Origin: Pontibacter sp. SGAir0037
Lineage (GTDB): Bacteria > Bacteroidota > Bacteroidia > Cytophagales > Hymenobacteraceae
Assembly: GCF_005491705.1 (NCBI RefSeq)
Contig: NZ_CP028092.1
Location: 2,418,001 to 2,482,000, forward strand
Length of the DNA stretch: 64,000 nt
Direction of reading: 5' to 3'
Shown: positions 17,517-26,564 of the stretch, piece after piece
How the letters are laid out: every line of letters begins with the position of its first letter
Position numbering within the stretch: position 1 is the first letter of the stretch
Translations under genes and position numbers: made by a program
Notes under the pieces: model-generated
Seen by the model: only the letters and a program-made list of their open reading frames with translations
Told to the model about the DNA's origin: nothing
Databases searched by the model: none

Positions 17517-17969
17517 ATGCGTAAACACTATACAATTTTATTTCTGCAGTTAATATTGGTTTTAACTGTTTTTACTTCATGTAAAAAAGATAAAGAAGAC
17601 GAGGCCACTCCTTCTACTGAACAGATGCTGGTAGCCGATGAGTGGCAGGGTTCTGCTGTAATGGCTATGGGCCTGGATGTATCGGCCAGACCTGAAGTAA
17701 GAGAAGTTTTTCCTGATATTAAAACATTAACGCTTTCTTTCAATAACGACGGCACCTATATTGCCACGTATAGAGAAAACAACACCCCTCAAACGATTAG
17801 TGGTCGCTGGCAACTTTTAAACAATGGCAAAGTACTCAGCATAGATATGATAGGTGATCTTGAAATTAAAACTATAACACAAAACCAGTTAATTCTGGCT
17901 ACCAAAGTTCCTTTAGAAGGATCTGCCGGAGTTACTGTTGAAACAGAGGCACATTTCGTAAGACCTTAG
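17517..17969 (+). CDS. Small lipoprotein with lipocalin-like fold, hypothetical
   Basis: A 150-residue lipoprotein: signal peptide with lipobox ending TSC at residue 21, followed by the Lys/Asp-rich stretch KKDKEDE. The mature part shows W-x..-strand patterns, with ADEWQGSAV, LSFNNDGTYIA and GRWQLLNNGKVL, typical of the lipocalin-like families common in Bacteroidota. No enzymatic motif. A six-base palindrome (17494-17499 with 17509-17514) ends two bases before the ATG and could affect translation. It resembles the lipoprotein at 26565-27059 in size, lipobox region and the W, F.NDGT and W..NN pattern. Function unknown. Confidence 0.75.
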   Translation: MRKHYTILFLQLILVLTVFTSCKKDKEDEATPSTEQMLVADEWQGSAVMAMGLDVSARPEVREVFPDIKTLTLSFNNDGTYIATYRENNTPQTISGRWQLLNNGKVLSIDMIGDLEIKTITQNQLILATKVPLEGSAGVTVETEAHFVRP

Positions 17970-17982
17970 GCTCCGCATCCTG

Positions 17983-18039
17983 TGTTACAAAGCGCAAAGG
18001 CTTCTGCTTGTTAAGCAGAAGCCTTTGCGCTTTGTAACA
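17983..18039. terminator. Perfect 27-base-pair hairpin after the lipoprotein gene
   Basis: Arms 17983-18009 and 18013-18039 are perfectly complementary with a three-base loop. There is no T-run after the stem on either strand, but the length and position just after the stop make a transcription terminator or mRNA-stabilising hairpin likely. Confidence 0.75.
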
Positions 18040-18416
18040 GGCTCTATATCTTATTTATAAGTCCAACGTATAACATTTCTAATTAAATTCTAACCTTTTC
18101 GCCTAAAAGTATTAGAATTTAAAGGTGTAGTTGTTGTTCAAATTTAGCCTCCACATTCATTGGCCCTACCCTCTGATTGGCTGCTACGTATCGCTTAGAA
18201 ATAACTGCACAAACTTTTCCTGAATAAACTGACCATAGGGGCTGCCTTTGCCGAATACGGTATAAAAGCTGGGCATAAACAGATGATATTATATACAGCT
18301 TTTAGCTAATCAATATTCAATTAGTAGCTGTTAATTTTTAATTATTAGCAATTATTAGCAAAATTTACTATTATACTATTCGAATACATAACTATCACTC
18401 TCAACCCACAATAAAC
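18040..18416. other. Gene-free stretch before the collagen-like lipoprotein gene
   Basis: No full gene. Between 18184 and 18276 the minus strand holds a 30-codon frame whose composition looks protein-like, and the plus strand is also open over part of it (to a stop at 18307-18309), so it may be a small gene or a remnant. The last 100 bases are very AT-rich, with a direct repeat of ATTATTAGCA at about 18342 and 18351, and probably contain the promoter of the next gene. Confidence 0.5.
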
Positions 18417-19019
18417 ATGAAAAGATTCCTACAGTTTTTTATGATCCTGGCTATAGCAGTTGGCCAGATAGCGTGCGAGGGTCCTGAAGGGCCAGAAGGT
18501 ACACCAGGCCCTGCCGGACCACAAGGGCCACAGGGACCAGCCGGACCAGCTGGTACTGGAACAACGGCACAGGTTTTTGATTTAGATGACTTCAACTTCA
18601 CTGCTGATGATGACACATTAGGAATCAATCTAACAGCTTTAGCTCAAGCTGGCATAACTGTCCAGGAATCTGATGTGATCTTAGTTTATCGTTTTGAAGC
18701 TGCATATATAAATAGTAACAATGTAACTATTCCCGTATTTAGCCCTTTACCACAAACTAAATTATTATCGCAAGGAACATTAATATATGATTTCTTCCAT
18801 AGCCATGAATTATTAGGCATTTACTTGAAGAGGAATTTCAATTTAACTACATTATCAGCCAACGATACCGAACAATACTTAACTAATCAAATTTTCCGCT
18901 TTATTATAATTCCAGGTGAGTTTTTAGGAAGGCGTTCAGAGCAATTCTTGACTTATGATGAAGTAGCTGAATACTACAACATCAAAGAATCAGATATCAA
19001 ACGCATAGATTTAAAATAA
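18417..19019 (+). CDS. Collagen-like small lipoprotein
   Basis: A 200-residue lipoprotein. The signal peptide ends in a lipobox with Cys20 (QIAC). Right after it come about nine Gly-X-Y triplets (residues 22-48), rich in Pro, Gln, Ala and Glu, as in bacterial collagen-like proteins. The rest (about 50-200) is a globular domain with no motif I recognise, ending in a charged helix (DEVAEYYNIKESDIKRIDLK). The Gly-X-Y part could form a short trimeric stalk at the membrane surface, though nine triplets alone are short for a stable triple helix. It has its own terminator and precedes the SusC/D locus. The base composition of the globular part is more AT-rich than that of the triplets. Function unknown. 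Confidence 0.85.
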   Translation: MKRFLQFFMILAIAVGQIACEGPEGPEGTPGPAGPQGPQGPAGPAGTGTTAQVFDLDDFNFTADDDTLGINLTALAQAGITVQESDVILVYRFEAAYINSNNVTIPVFSPLPQTKLLSQGTLIYDFFHSHELLGIYLKRNFNLTTLSANDTEQYLTNQIFRFIIIPGEFLGRRSEQFLTYDEVAEYYNIKESDIKRIDLK

Positions 19020-19025
19020 CCCCAC

Positions 19026-19058
19026 AAAGAGGAACTGTATTAAAAACAGTTCCTCTTT
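19026..19058 (+). terminator. Terminator after the collagen-like lipoprotein gene
   Basis: A perfect 13-base stem, arms 19026-19038 and 19046-19058, with a seven-base loop, directly after the stop codon; the right arm ends in TTTT. Confidence 0.85.
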
Positions 19059-19257
19059 TCCTGAACTCTCCCACTACCTGCTTTTCTCTTCAAAGCTGCA
19101 CCGTATAATTTTTTAAGATCACTTAACTAGCCTTCTATATTACAAATCTGGCGGCTTCAACTTAGCTGTTCCGAAAACTTCTTTGTCTGCCTTCTTTTTT
19201 CGAGCAGAATACTTCCTGAACTCTTATTTTATTACTAACTTAAATGTTGGACAAAAC

Positions 19258-19275
19258 TACCTTATAGACAAGGTA
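19258..19275 (+). promoter_or_regulatory. Small palindrome just upstream of the SusC start
   Basis: TACCTT at 19258-19263 and AAGGTA at 19270-19275 are inverted around six bases, 11 bases before the SusC ATG. It could be a short hairpin near the ribosome-binding area or a protein-binding site. Evidence is the symmetry alone. Confidence 0.3.
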
Positions 19276-19286
19276 ATGAGAATTAT

Positions 19287-22200
19287 ATGATCGAAAACTT
19301 CTACCGAAAGAAAATACAGTGGCTGTATCTTTTGGTACTGCCCATCGGGTTATCCGCGGCTGTAGTGGTAAGCCCCACTATGGCATACGGCAAACCCGGT
19401 TCAGCTTCTACGCAGGAAAACTTATTGGTGAAAGGCACCGTGCGCGTACAAGCTGCAAACGGTGGAACCAGCGAAACAATGGCCGGAGTCACTGTTTTAG
19501 AAAAAGGTACCAGCAATGCCCAGGTAACAGATGGTAATGGTAATTACCAGATTAGAGTTCGTAACGCAAATGCGGTGCTGGTATTTTCCATGATTGGATT
19601 TGCCCCTCGGGAAATAACAGTTGGCAACCAAAGCACTATAAATATCACCTTACAGGAAAATGAAAATGCTTTACAGGAAGTTGTCGTAACAGGCTACCAA
19701 ACCATCGACCGCAAAATGTTTACGGGTTCTGCTGCTTTGCTGAAGGGCGACGATGCCCTACGGGAAGGTATTACAGATGTTAGCCGCATGCTCGAAGGGC
19801 GTGTGGCAGGCGTAAGCGTACAAAACGTTTCGGGCACTTTCGGCGCGGCTCCTAAAATAAGGGTGCGCGGTGCTACTTCTATAACTGGTGATAACAAACC
19901 GCTTTGGGTTGTAGATGGTATTATTCTAGAAGATGTGGTAAATGTGTCCAACGAGCAACTCTCGACAGGCGACCCTGCCACCTTAATAGGATCTTCTGTG
20001 GCAGGTTTGAACCCGAACGATATAGAAAGCTTCCAAATACTAAAAGATGCCTCTGCCACAGCACTATATGGAGCACGTGCTATGAACGGCGTGGTGGTAA
20101 TTACAACCAAGAAAGGGCGCATCGGCAAGCCTATTGTTTCATACACCGGCAACTACTCTACCTACCTGAAGCCAAGCTACAGCAACTTCGACATCATGAA
20201 TTCTGCCGATCAGATGGCGCTGTACCTCGAGATGGAAAGCAAAGGCTTTTTGAACTACTCCGATGTGTCCAGAAACCAGAACGGCGGGGTGTATACCAAA
20301 TGGGCAGAACTGGTAAATACCTATAACGAAGCAAACGATGGCTTTGGCATTGAGAATTCGCCACAGGCGAAGGCTGCATTTCTGCAACGCTACGCCCGTA
20401 CCAATACCGACTGGTTCGATGTGCTCTTTAAAAACTCGTTTATGCAGGAACACTCGCTGAGCATTTCGTCGGGTACCGAAAAGTCTCAGATGTACTTTTC
20501 TACCAGCTACCTGCAGGATAATGGATGGACGGTTGCTGATCAGGTGAAGCGTTTTACAGGAAATGCCCGGGCAAATTTTAATGTTAGTGATAGACTGTCT
20601 ATCGGACTGATTGCCCAAGGTTCTATCCGCGACCAGCAGGCTCCCGGTACGGTTACACGTATCAGCAATCCTGTAACAGGAGAGTATAGCCGCGATTTTG
20701 ACATTAATCCGTTCAGTTATGTATTGAACACCAGCCGGACGACCACACCTTTCGATGAGAACGGAAACCTGGAGTATTTCAGGAGAAACTTCGCTCCTTT
20801 CAATATCCTGAATGAACTTGAAAACAATACGCTTGATATTTCGCTGCTGGACCTGAAACTGCAGGGGGATGTGTCGTATAAAATAAAGCCGAACTTAACC
20901 TACAATTTTTCCGGGGCAGTACGCTATGCTAAAACCGGCCAGGAACATAAAGTAAGAGAAAACGCAAATATGTCGCTGGCCTACCGTGCCGGTACTGTTT
21001 ACGGCGGCGGCGTAGATGCCACTATCCAGGACCGGAACCGCTTTCTTTACCGTGACCCGGATGATCCGGAAGCACAACCTGTTACGGTCTTACCTTACGG
21101 TGGTTTTTATATCACCAACGACGATAACCTGACCAGCTACTACCTCCGCAACACCCTTGACTGGGAAAACACTTTTAACGAAGTACACAAGGTGCGCTTA
21201 TTTGCGTCTCAGGAGTTGCGCTATGCAGACCGCATGAATAAAGGGTTTACAGGCTATGGTTACCAGTACCAGAAAGGTGGTGTGCCTTTTATCGATCCTA
21301 ATGCCATTAAACAAGGTGTGGAAGGCAACTTTAATTATTATAACATGAACCTGCGCTACGAGCGCTTCCTGGCGTACATGGCTAATGCTGCTTACTCCTA
21401 TAATGGTAAGTATAACCTGAACGGCACCGTTCGCTACGATGGCTCTAACCTGCTAGGGCAGTCGCGTACAGCAAGGTGGCTGCCAACCTGGAACATCAGT
21501 GGCTCCTGGAACATTGATACAGAACCATTTATGCAGAACCTGGACATGGTGAACCGCCTGACGCTTCGTGCCACTTATGGCCTTACGGCCAGTATGGGCA
21601 ATGCGACGAACTCTAGCCTGGTACTGCAGAGTGGCAGCAGCCTCCGGCCTTATTTAACAGAAGTAGAATCCACAATCACTATCCAGAACCTCGAAAATTC
21701 AGAGTTAACCTGGGAGAAGCAATATGAAACGAATGTGGGCCTGGATGCAGGTTTATTTAATGAAAGGCTGCAGTTAACCGTGGATGGCTATATGCGTAAC
21801 GGCTTCGACCTGATTGGCCGTATCCGTACATCAGGTATTGGTGGAGAAGAATACAAAGTAGCCAATTATGCTGATATGCGCTCTTATGGTATAGAAGCTA
21901 CCTTAGGAGGAGGCATCCTGAATAACCAGGATCTGAAACTGCGAACTCAGTTTACATTAGGCTTCAACCAGGGCAAAATTACTAACCTGAAAAGCAATCC
22001 GGATATCTGGTCGCTCGTGATACCCGAAGGAGGCCCAAGAGAAGGCTATCCATACAGGGGCCTTTTTTCAATTCGCTTCGAAGGACTGGACCCGGAAACC
22101 GGACATCCCCTGTTTAAAAACGAAGAAGGAGAAACAGGCGGCAACGTGTATCTACAAAGCGATCAGATCAGGTACCTGAAGTACGAAGGTCCGGTGGATC

Positions 22201-22718
22201 CTATTTACACAGGAGGTTGGTTTAACTCACTGCAGTACAAAAATTTTACGCTTTCTGCTCTTGTTACCTACAGCGGCGGAAACAAAATCAGGTTAAACCC
22301 TTCCTTCAGGAGCAGCTACTCTGATTTTGACGCACTTCCTAATGATTTTCTGTACAGGTGGTTAATGCCCGGAGATGAAACCCGAACCAATGTGCCCTCC
22401 ATATTAGACTTGCTTTCTGCTTCCTCAGCTTCTATTGTAAGCGGCTATCCTTATAATAACTATAATTACTCTACCGAGCGTGTAGCCAACGGTGATTTTG
22501 TACGCCTGAAACAGGTGACACTTGGGTATAATCTGCCCCAACGGTACAGCGGCGCCATAGGTATGAGCAACCTTTCCGTAAGCCTGGTGGCAAACAACAT
22601 CGCACTGCTTTATGCCGATAAACGCTTAAACGGCCAGGACCCCGAATTTTTCAATTCAGGTGGCGTGGCCATGCCTATTCCACGTCAGTTTACTTTATCA
22701 CTAAAGGCAGGCTTTTAA
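19287..22718 (+). CDS. SusC/RagA-family TonB-dependent outer-membrane transporter
   Basis: A 1143-residue outer-membrane beta-barrel that imports large ligands with energy from TonB-ExbBD, working with the SusD-type lipoprotein encoded next. A signal peptide (about 1-35) is followed by a carboxypeptidase-regulatory-like domain (about 46-125, KGTVRV...GVTVLEKGT...VTDGNGNYQI), the SusC-type TonB box LQEVVVTGYQ (about 130-140), a plug domain (about 145-275) with the family signatures RVRGATSITGDNKPLWVVDG and LKDASATALYGARAMNGVV, and a long barrel to the C-terminal aromatic residue (FTLSLKAGF). No STN domain, so anti-sigma signalling through it is unlikely. It heads a four-gene cluster whose other members point to protein or peptide-containing substrates. 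Confidence 0.96.
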   Translation: MIENFYRKKIQWLYLLVLPIGLSAAVVVSPTMAYGKPGSASTQENLLVKGTVRVQAANGGTSETMAGVTVLEKGTSNAQVTDGNGNYQIRVRNANAVLVFSMIGFAPREITVGNQSTINITLQENENALQEVVVTGYQTIDRKMFTGSAALLKGDDALREGITDVSRMLEGRVAGVSVQNVSGTFGAAPKIRVRGATSITGDNKPLWVVDGIILEDVVNVSNEQLSTGDPATLIGSSVAGLNPNDIESFQILKDASATALYGARAMNGVVVITTKKGRIGKPIVSYTGNYSTYLKPSYSNFDIMNSADQMALYLEMESKGFLNYSDVSRNQNGGVYTKWAELVNTYNEANDGFGIENSPQAKAAFLQRYARTNTDWFDVLFKNSFMQEHSLSISSGTEKSQMYFSTSYLQDNGWTVADQVKRFTGNARANFNVSDRLSIGLIAQGSIRDQQAPGTVTRISNPVTGEYSRDFDINPFSYVLNTSRTTTPFDENGNLEYFRRNFAPFNILNELENNTLDISLLDLKLQGDVSYKIKPNLTYNFSGAVRYAKTGQEHKVRENANMSLAYRAGTVYGGGVDATIQDRNRFLYRDPDDPEAQPVTVLPYGGFYITNDDNLTSYYLRNTLDWENTFNEVHKVRLFASQELRYADRMNKGFTGYGYQYQKGGVPFIDPNAIKQGVEGNFNYYNMNLRYERFLAYMANAAYSYNGKYNLNGTVRYDGSNLLGQSRTARWLPTWNISGSWNIDTEPFMQNLDMVNRLTLRATYGLTASMGNATNSSLVLQSGSSLRPYLTEVESTITIQNLENSELTWEKQYETNVGLDAGLFNERLQLTVDGYMRNGFDLIGRIRTSGIGGEEYKVANYADMRSYGIEATLGGGILNNQDLKLRTQFTLGFNQGKITNLKSNPDIWSLVIPEGGPREGYPYRGLFSIRFEGLDPETGHPLFKNEEGETGGNVYLQSDQIRYLKYEGPVDPIYTGGWFNSLQYKNFTLSALVTYSGGNKIRLNPSFRSSYSDFDALPNDFLYRWLMPGDETRTNVPSILDLLSASSASIVSGYPYNNYNYSTERVANGDFVRLKQVTLGYNLPQRYSGAIGMSNLSVSLVANNIALLYADKRLNGQDPEFFNSGGVAMPIPRQFTLSLKAGF

Positions 22719-22733
22719 TTCTGTAGAAAGAAC

Positions 22734-24191
22734 ATGAAGAAGATACTATTTTATACCTTTCTGGGAAGTATGGTGATGGCCTCTGGTTGTGAAGATTACC
22801 TGGACCAGGTAGTAGACCAACGCACGCAGCTTACTTCGGTAGAGAACGTCAGTGAGCTCTTAGCTACGGCCTATCCTAAAGCCGACTATGCTACCTTTAC
22901 AGAAGCCATGTCTGATCTGGCTCTCGACAAAGGCCCTGTATCGAATGCCATATTAGATGAGCGTAACCGCAATCCTTATTATTTCCAGGATGTGCAAAGC
23001 AAGGCACAAGGCTCCCCCGACAACTATTGGAATGCCTGCTATGCTGCCATTGCTGCGGCTAACCATGCTTTAGAAGCCATAGAACAGGCCCCGGACCCGG
23101 CTCCGTATGCTGCACAGCGGGGCGAAGCCCTGGTAGCCAGAGCGTATGCACATTTTATGCTGGTGACGCTGTTCTCGAAAGTATACGATCCGGCTACAGC
23201 AGCCACCGATCCGGGCATACCTTATGTAACAGAACCTGAAAAAGTGGTTCTGGCGCAGTACGAACGCAGAACAGTGGCTTATGTGTATGAGCAGATTGAA
23301 AACGACCTTACCACAGGTCTGCCCCTGCTCAACAATAATGCCTATCGGGTACCTAAATACCATTTTAACACAGCCGCTGCCCATGCTTTTGCTGCCCGTT
23401 TTTATTTATTTAAGCGGGATTATCAGAAAGTGGTGGATCATGCAAACCAGGTATTCGCAGGTGGAAACATTGAGCCTAACCTGCGGCCCTGGGTTAGTGT
23501 ATACAGTAACCTGACAGCCAATGAAGGACTAGCTATTTATACACAGGCATCTCAAAATGCGAACCTGCTGCTTGTCGAAACGGCTTCGCTATGGGCCCGC
23601 AATTATGCCCGCTATCGTTACGGCATGTCTACAGCCGTTCTGAATGCCCTTTTCCGCAGCAACAACGTTACGGGTGCGCGGTGGGTATTTCCTACTTATA
23701 CCCAAGGTGATAATCACTGGCTTATCCTGAAATTCAGAGAACATTTTGTGCGTACCGATCCCAATGCAGAAATAGGTTATCCATATACCATATTTCCGCT
23801 ATTTACAGCAGAAGAAGTGCTGTTTAACAGAGCTGAAGCTTATATTCAGCTGAACCGTACAGAAGATGCAAGAGCCGACCTAAACATGTATGCCAGAAAT
23901 CGGATCGAGAACTACAACGCCAGCACCCATGCTATAACGGATGCCAAGCTTCGCAGCTACTACGGCACCAACAACGCCAGGCAGGGACTTTTAGCAGCAC
24001 TACTCGATTTCAAGGCTGCCGAATTTGTGCAGGAAGGAATGCGCTGGTTCGATATACTCCGGCATGGCATTACTGTTCAGCACCCAACGGCTGAGGGACA
24101 GGTGCTCTCGCTGCCTCCAGGCGACCTGCGCCGGGTCATCCAGATCCCTCAGGAAGCAACGCTTGCCGGTATTCAACGAAATCCAAGATAA
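22734..24191 (+). CDS. SusD/RagB-family nutrient-binding outer-membrane lipoprotein
   Basis: A 485-residue lipoprotein that forms the lid over the SusC-type pore and binds the ligand. The signal peptide ends at Cys19 (MASGCEDYLD), and EDYLDQ right after the Cys is typical for SusD. TPR-like helices fill the middle: YWNACYAAIAAANHALEAI-like (about 102-121), GEALVARAYAHFMLV (about 130-145). The C-terminal part has EVLFNRAEAYIQLNR and FVQEGMRWFDILRHGI, both standard SusD signatures. It starts 15 bases after the SusC gene stops, and the next gene starts 16 bases after its own stop. Ligand not known. Confidence 0.95.
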   Translation: MKKILFYTFLGSMVMASGCEDYLDQVVDQRTQLTSVENVSELLATAYPKADYATFTEAMSDLALDKGPVSNAILDERNRNPYYFQDVQSKAQGSPDNYWNACYAAIAAANHALEAIEQAPDPAPYAAQRGEALVARAYAHFMLVTLFSKVYDPATAATDPGIPYVTEPEKVVLAQYERRTVAYVYEQIENDLTTGLPLLNNNAYRVPKYHFNTAAAHAFAARFYLFKRDYQKVVDHANQVFAGGNIEPNLRPWVSVYSNLTANEGLAIYTQASQNANLLLVETASLWARNYARYRYGMSTAVLNALFRSNNVTGARWVFPTYTQGDNHWLILKFREHFVRTDPNAEIGYPYTIFPLFTAEEVLFNRAEAYIQLNRTEDARADLNMYARNRIENYNASTHAITDAKLRSYYGTNNARQGLLAALLDFKAAEFVQEGMRWFDILRHGITVQHPTAEGQVLSLPPGDLRRVIQIPQEATLAGIQRNPR

Positions 24192-24207
24192 AATCAGAGA
24201 AGCTCAG

Positions 24208-25053
24208 ATGAAACGTAAGCTTATAAAAATATTTCTGCTGCTCATGTGTACCGCCATGGCAGCATCATGCTCCGAAGACGAAGAATTAGATATTTCACAA
24301 ATCGACTTCAACCCGAATAACTGGGAATCCGGCGAACTGGATAAATGGCTTCACAGTAATTTCGTAGTGCCTTATAACATAGAAGTAAAGTATCGCTTCG
24401 ACCGCTACGAAGTTCCCCTCGACAGAGTGCTGGCACCTGTACGGGAGGACAAAGTTATCCCGGTTATGGAAACCATTAAGTATACCTGGATTGATCCGTA
24501 CGAAGCAGAAGGCGGCTCCACTTTCATTAAAAAGCTGTCTCCCAAACAGTTTGTATTGGTTGGGAGTGCCTCTTATAACGATAACGGCACTATAACGCTG
24601 GGTACAGCCGAAGGCGGCCGCAAAGTTGTCCTTTTCGTGATCAACAATTTTGACAAAACGGCTAAAGGTGAAGTGCGGCAGATGCTCCACACTATCCACC
24701 ATGAGTTTGCACACATCCTGCACCAGACTGTGATGTACCCGCAGTCTTACCGGACCATCAGTACCGGTTATACGGCCAGTTGGAACGACTACTCCTTAGC
24801 AGAGGCACGGGCCAGAGGTTTCATTTCGCAATATGCCCGAAGCAACCCAGATGAAGATTTTGTGGAGATGGTTTCTATCATGCTGATTGAAGGCCGAGCA
24901 GGATTCAATGCTATTGTGAATAGCAGCCCGGCTGAAGCACAGCCACTGCTCAGGCAGAAAGAACAGATAGTGGTACAGTACTTTAAAGATGCCTGGAACA
25001 TTGATTTCTACAGCCTGCAAACCAGAACACAAACAGCTATTAATACGCTTTAG
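24208..25053 (+). CDS. Substrate import-associated zinc metallohydrolase lipoprotein
   Basis: The 281-residue product has a lipobox with Cys21 (MAASCSED) and the zinc-protease motif HEFAH at residues 165-169 within HHEFAHILHQ, so it should be a membrane-anchored metallohydrolase facing the periplasm or cell surface. It fits the family of HExxH lipoproteins found beside SusC/SusD pairs (TIGR04549). A possible third ligand is a Glu in the DEDFVEMVSIM helix about 50 residues downstream. The frame stays open back to 24025 inside the SusD gene, but the ATG at 24208 gives the signal peptide, so I take it as the start. Substrate unknown; a peptide or glycopeptide is the natural guess. Confidence 0.9.
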   Translation: MKRKLIKIFLLLMCTAMAASCSEDEELDISQIDFNPNNWESGELDKWLHSNFVVPYNIEVKYRFDRYEVPLDRVLAPVREDKVIPVMETIKYTWIDPYEAEGGSTFIKKLSPKQFVLVGSASYNDNGTITLGTAEGGRKVVLFVINNFDKTAKGEVRQMLHTIHHEFAHILHQTVMYPQSYRTISTGYTASWNDYSLAEARARGFISQYARSNPDEDFVEMVSIMLIEGRAGFNAIVNSSPAEAQPLLRQKEQIVVQYFKDAWNIDFYSLQTRTQTAINTL

Positions 25054-25057
25054 AAAG

Positions 25058-26356
25058 ATGAAAAAATTAGCCCTTATCAGCATCTTACTGCTTGCCGTAC
25101 TTACTGCTTGTGATAAAAACACAGAGCCTGCCCCCGGAGAACGACCAGAAGAACGACTCTCTCAAGCACTGGCAGCCTATAAATCGCAACTTACATCAGC
25201 ACCTTACGGCTGGAAAGCAGTATTGTATCCTGCTGGCGGCGGCGGTTATAATTTTGTGCTAAAATTCACCGAGAGCGACCGGGTGGTAATGTCCAGCGAC
25301 ATAAACAGCAGCACGACTACGGCTATGGAAAGCACCTACCGGCTTAAAACCATGCAGCGCCCTTCTCTCCTGTTCGACACCTATTCTTACCTGCACATTC
25401 TTTCCGATCCGGATGCAGCTGTAAGCGGAGGCGACTACGGAGCAGGCCGCTATTCTGACTTTGAGTTTTCGTTCACAGAAGCCTCTCCCGACCAGATTAT
25501 TCTGACAGGCAACATGATGGGCAGCAAGCTTGTACTTACCAGAGCCACTCAGGAAGAGGCGAGCAGCTATATTACAGATGTACAGGCAAGTGCCGCTACG
25601 ATCGGCAACCTCAGCCGGTTTACATCCTACTTTAAACGCCTAACCATCGGCTCCACAGCTTTTGACATCAACATTAACCATGAAAACCGGGCACTGATCA
25701 TTTACTACTTTGAGGGTGATGCAGCACGAATGTTTACCACCAATTTTAACTATACGGCCAATGGCATTCAACTGCAGGAGCCTTTCGTGTACGGTGACAT
25801 CACGATTACAGCCTTCAGTAACGTGCAGTATAATGCAGCAGCTAATAGATTTAACCTGAACATTAATAGCACTACAGCCACCATACAGGAAGCCGCAAGG
25901 CCTGTAAAAGTAGACGTACAGTCAGCGCGTACATTTTATAACCTTGGTGTAGAGTATTGGGTCTCACTCACAGGTTTTACTGTAAATGGTGTGGAAGATG
26001 CTCTGAACACCCGGTCGCTTCCCAACCTTTACTTTATAGGTTACTGGCCACAGTATGATGTATATCAAAACAGAACGTATGATTTACTGGGTTTTGTTTT
26101 TCTTGATCCTTCTACCAATTCGCTGCAGCTTGAATATGGTGCAGCAGCTACTACAACTTTATCAAGCGATGGCAGAATTGTTTTTAGCCGTTTAGGAACA
26201 CTTGGCGAAATTCCGGAAACACACAATACTGTTTTAAATGCCACTATGAACCAATGGACCATCTCACAAGGCTATTATGTGATTAAAACAGGTGAATCGA
26301 GCTATGACCTGGTAAGTGCACAAGACGGAAAAGCCTGGTTAAGTTTATACAGATAA
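25058..26356 (+). CDS. DUF4302 domain-containing lipoprotein
   Basis: A 432-residue lipoprotein with lipobox Cys18 (LTACDKN). It matches the DUF4302 family, found beside SusC/SusD and the HExxH lipoprotein. The mature chain starts with a helical ERLSQALAAYKSQLTSAPYGWKA-like segment (about 33-55, given here in part) and then alternates strands to the end; FSFTEASPDQIILTG and similar stretches suggest a beta-sandwich or propeller-like fold. No catalytic motif. It begins four bases after the metallohydrolase stops; the longer frame from 24989 overlaps that gene and lacks a signal peptide. Probably a surface ligand-binding partner of the transporter; this is inferred from position. Confidence 0.85.
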   Translation: MKKLALISILLLAVLTACDKNTEPAPGERPEERLSQALAAYKSQLTSAPYGWKAVLYPAGGGGYNFVLKFTESDRVVMSSDINSSTTTAMESTYRLKTMQRPSLLFDTYSYLHILSDPDAAVSGGDYGAGRYSDFEFSFTEASPDQIILTGNMMGSKLVLTRATQEEASSYITDVQASAATIGNLSRFTSYFKRLTIGSTAFDININHENRALIIYYFEGDAARMFTTNFNYTANGIQLQEPFVYGDITITAFSNVQYNAAANRFNLNINSTTATIQEAARPVKVDVQSARTFYNLGVEYWVSLTGFTVNGVEDALNTRSLPNLYFIGYWPQYDVYQNRTYDLLGFVFLDPSTNSLQLEYGAAATTTLSSDGRIVFSRLGTLGEIPETHNTVLNATMNQWTISQGYYVIKTGESSYDLVSAQDGKAWLSLYR

Positions 26357-26371
26357 ATGAACTTATCCGGG

Positions 26372-26405
26372 CACCAGGCTCATGCTATGGCAGAAGAGTC
26401 TGGTG
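26372..26405 (+). terminator. Probable terminator of the SusC/D locus
   Basis: A 10-base stem with one G-U pair, arms 26372-26381 and 26396-26405, is followed by ATTTTG. It lies 16 bases after the DUF4302 stop. Confidence 0.5.
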
Positions 26406-26564
26406 ATTTTGTATACAAGCCACTTAATATTAATCTTTTAACTTTAATTTTTTGCAGTGAACATTACATTAACCTGCTCTTATATAGAAAATTGGCATAT
26501 AAATTGCTAACAAAAAAAGCATATTATATCTTATTTTATTATAAATCTTTAACCTTTTAAAACT

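Noticed and set aside
18401-18628. Minus-strand Gly/Pro-rich frame opposite the collagen-like gene
   Set aside because: Gly-Pro codons (GGN/CCN) read as Pro-Gly on the other strand, so this is a mirror of the plus-strand repeat.
24025-24207. 61-codon N-terminal extension of the HExxH lipoprotein
   Set aside because: It overlaps the SusD gene and would hide the lipoprotein signal peptide that starts at 24208.
24989-25057. 23-codon extension of the DUF4302 protein
   Set aside because: It overlaps the metallohydrolase gene; the ATG at 25058 gives a proper lipobox.
26357-26560. 67-codon frame after the DUF4302 gene
   Set aside because: It spans the probable terminator, becomes Tyr/Leu/Lys-rich through AT-rich DNA, and has no recognisable feature.
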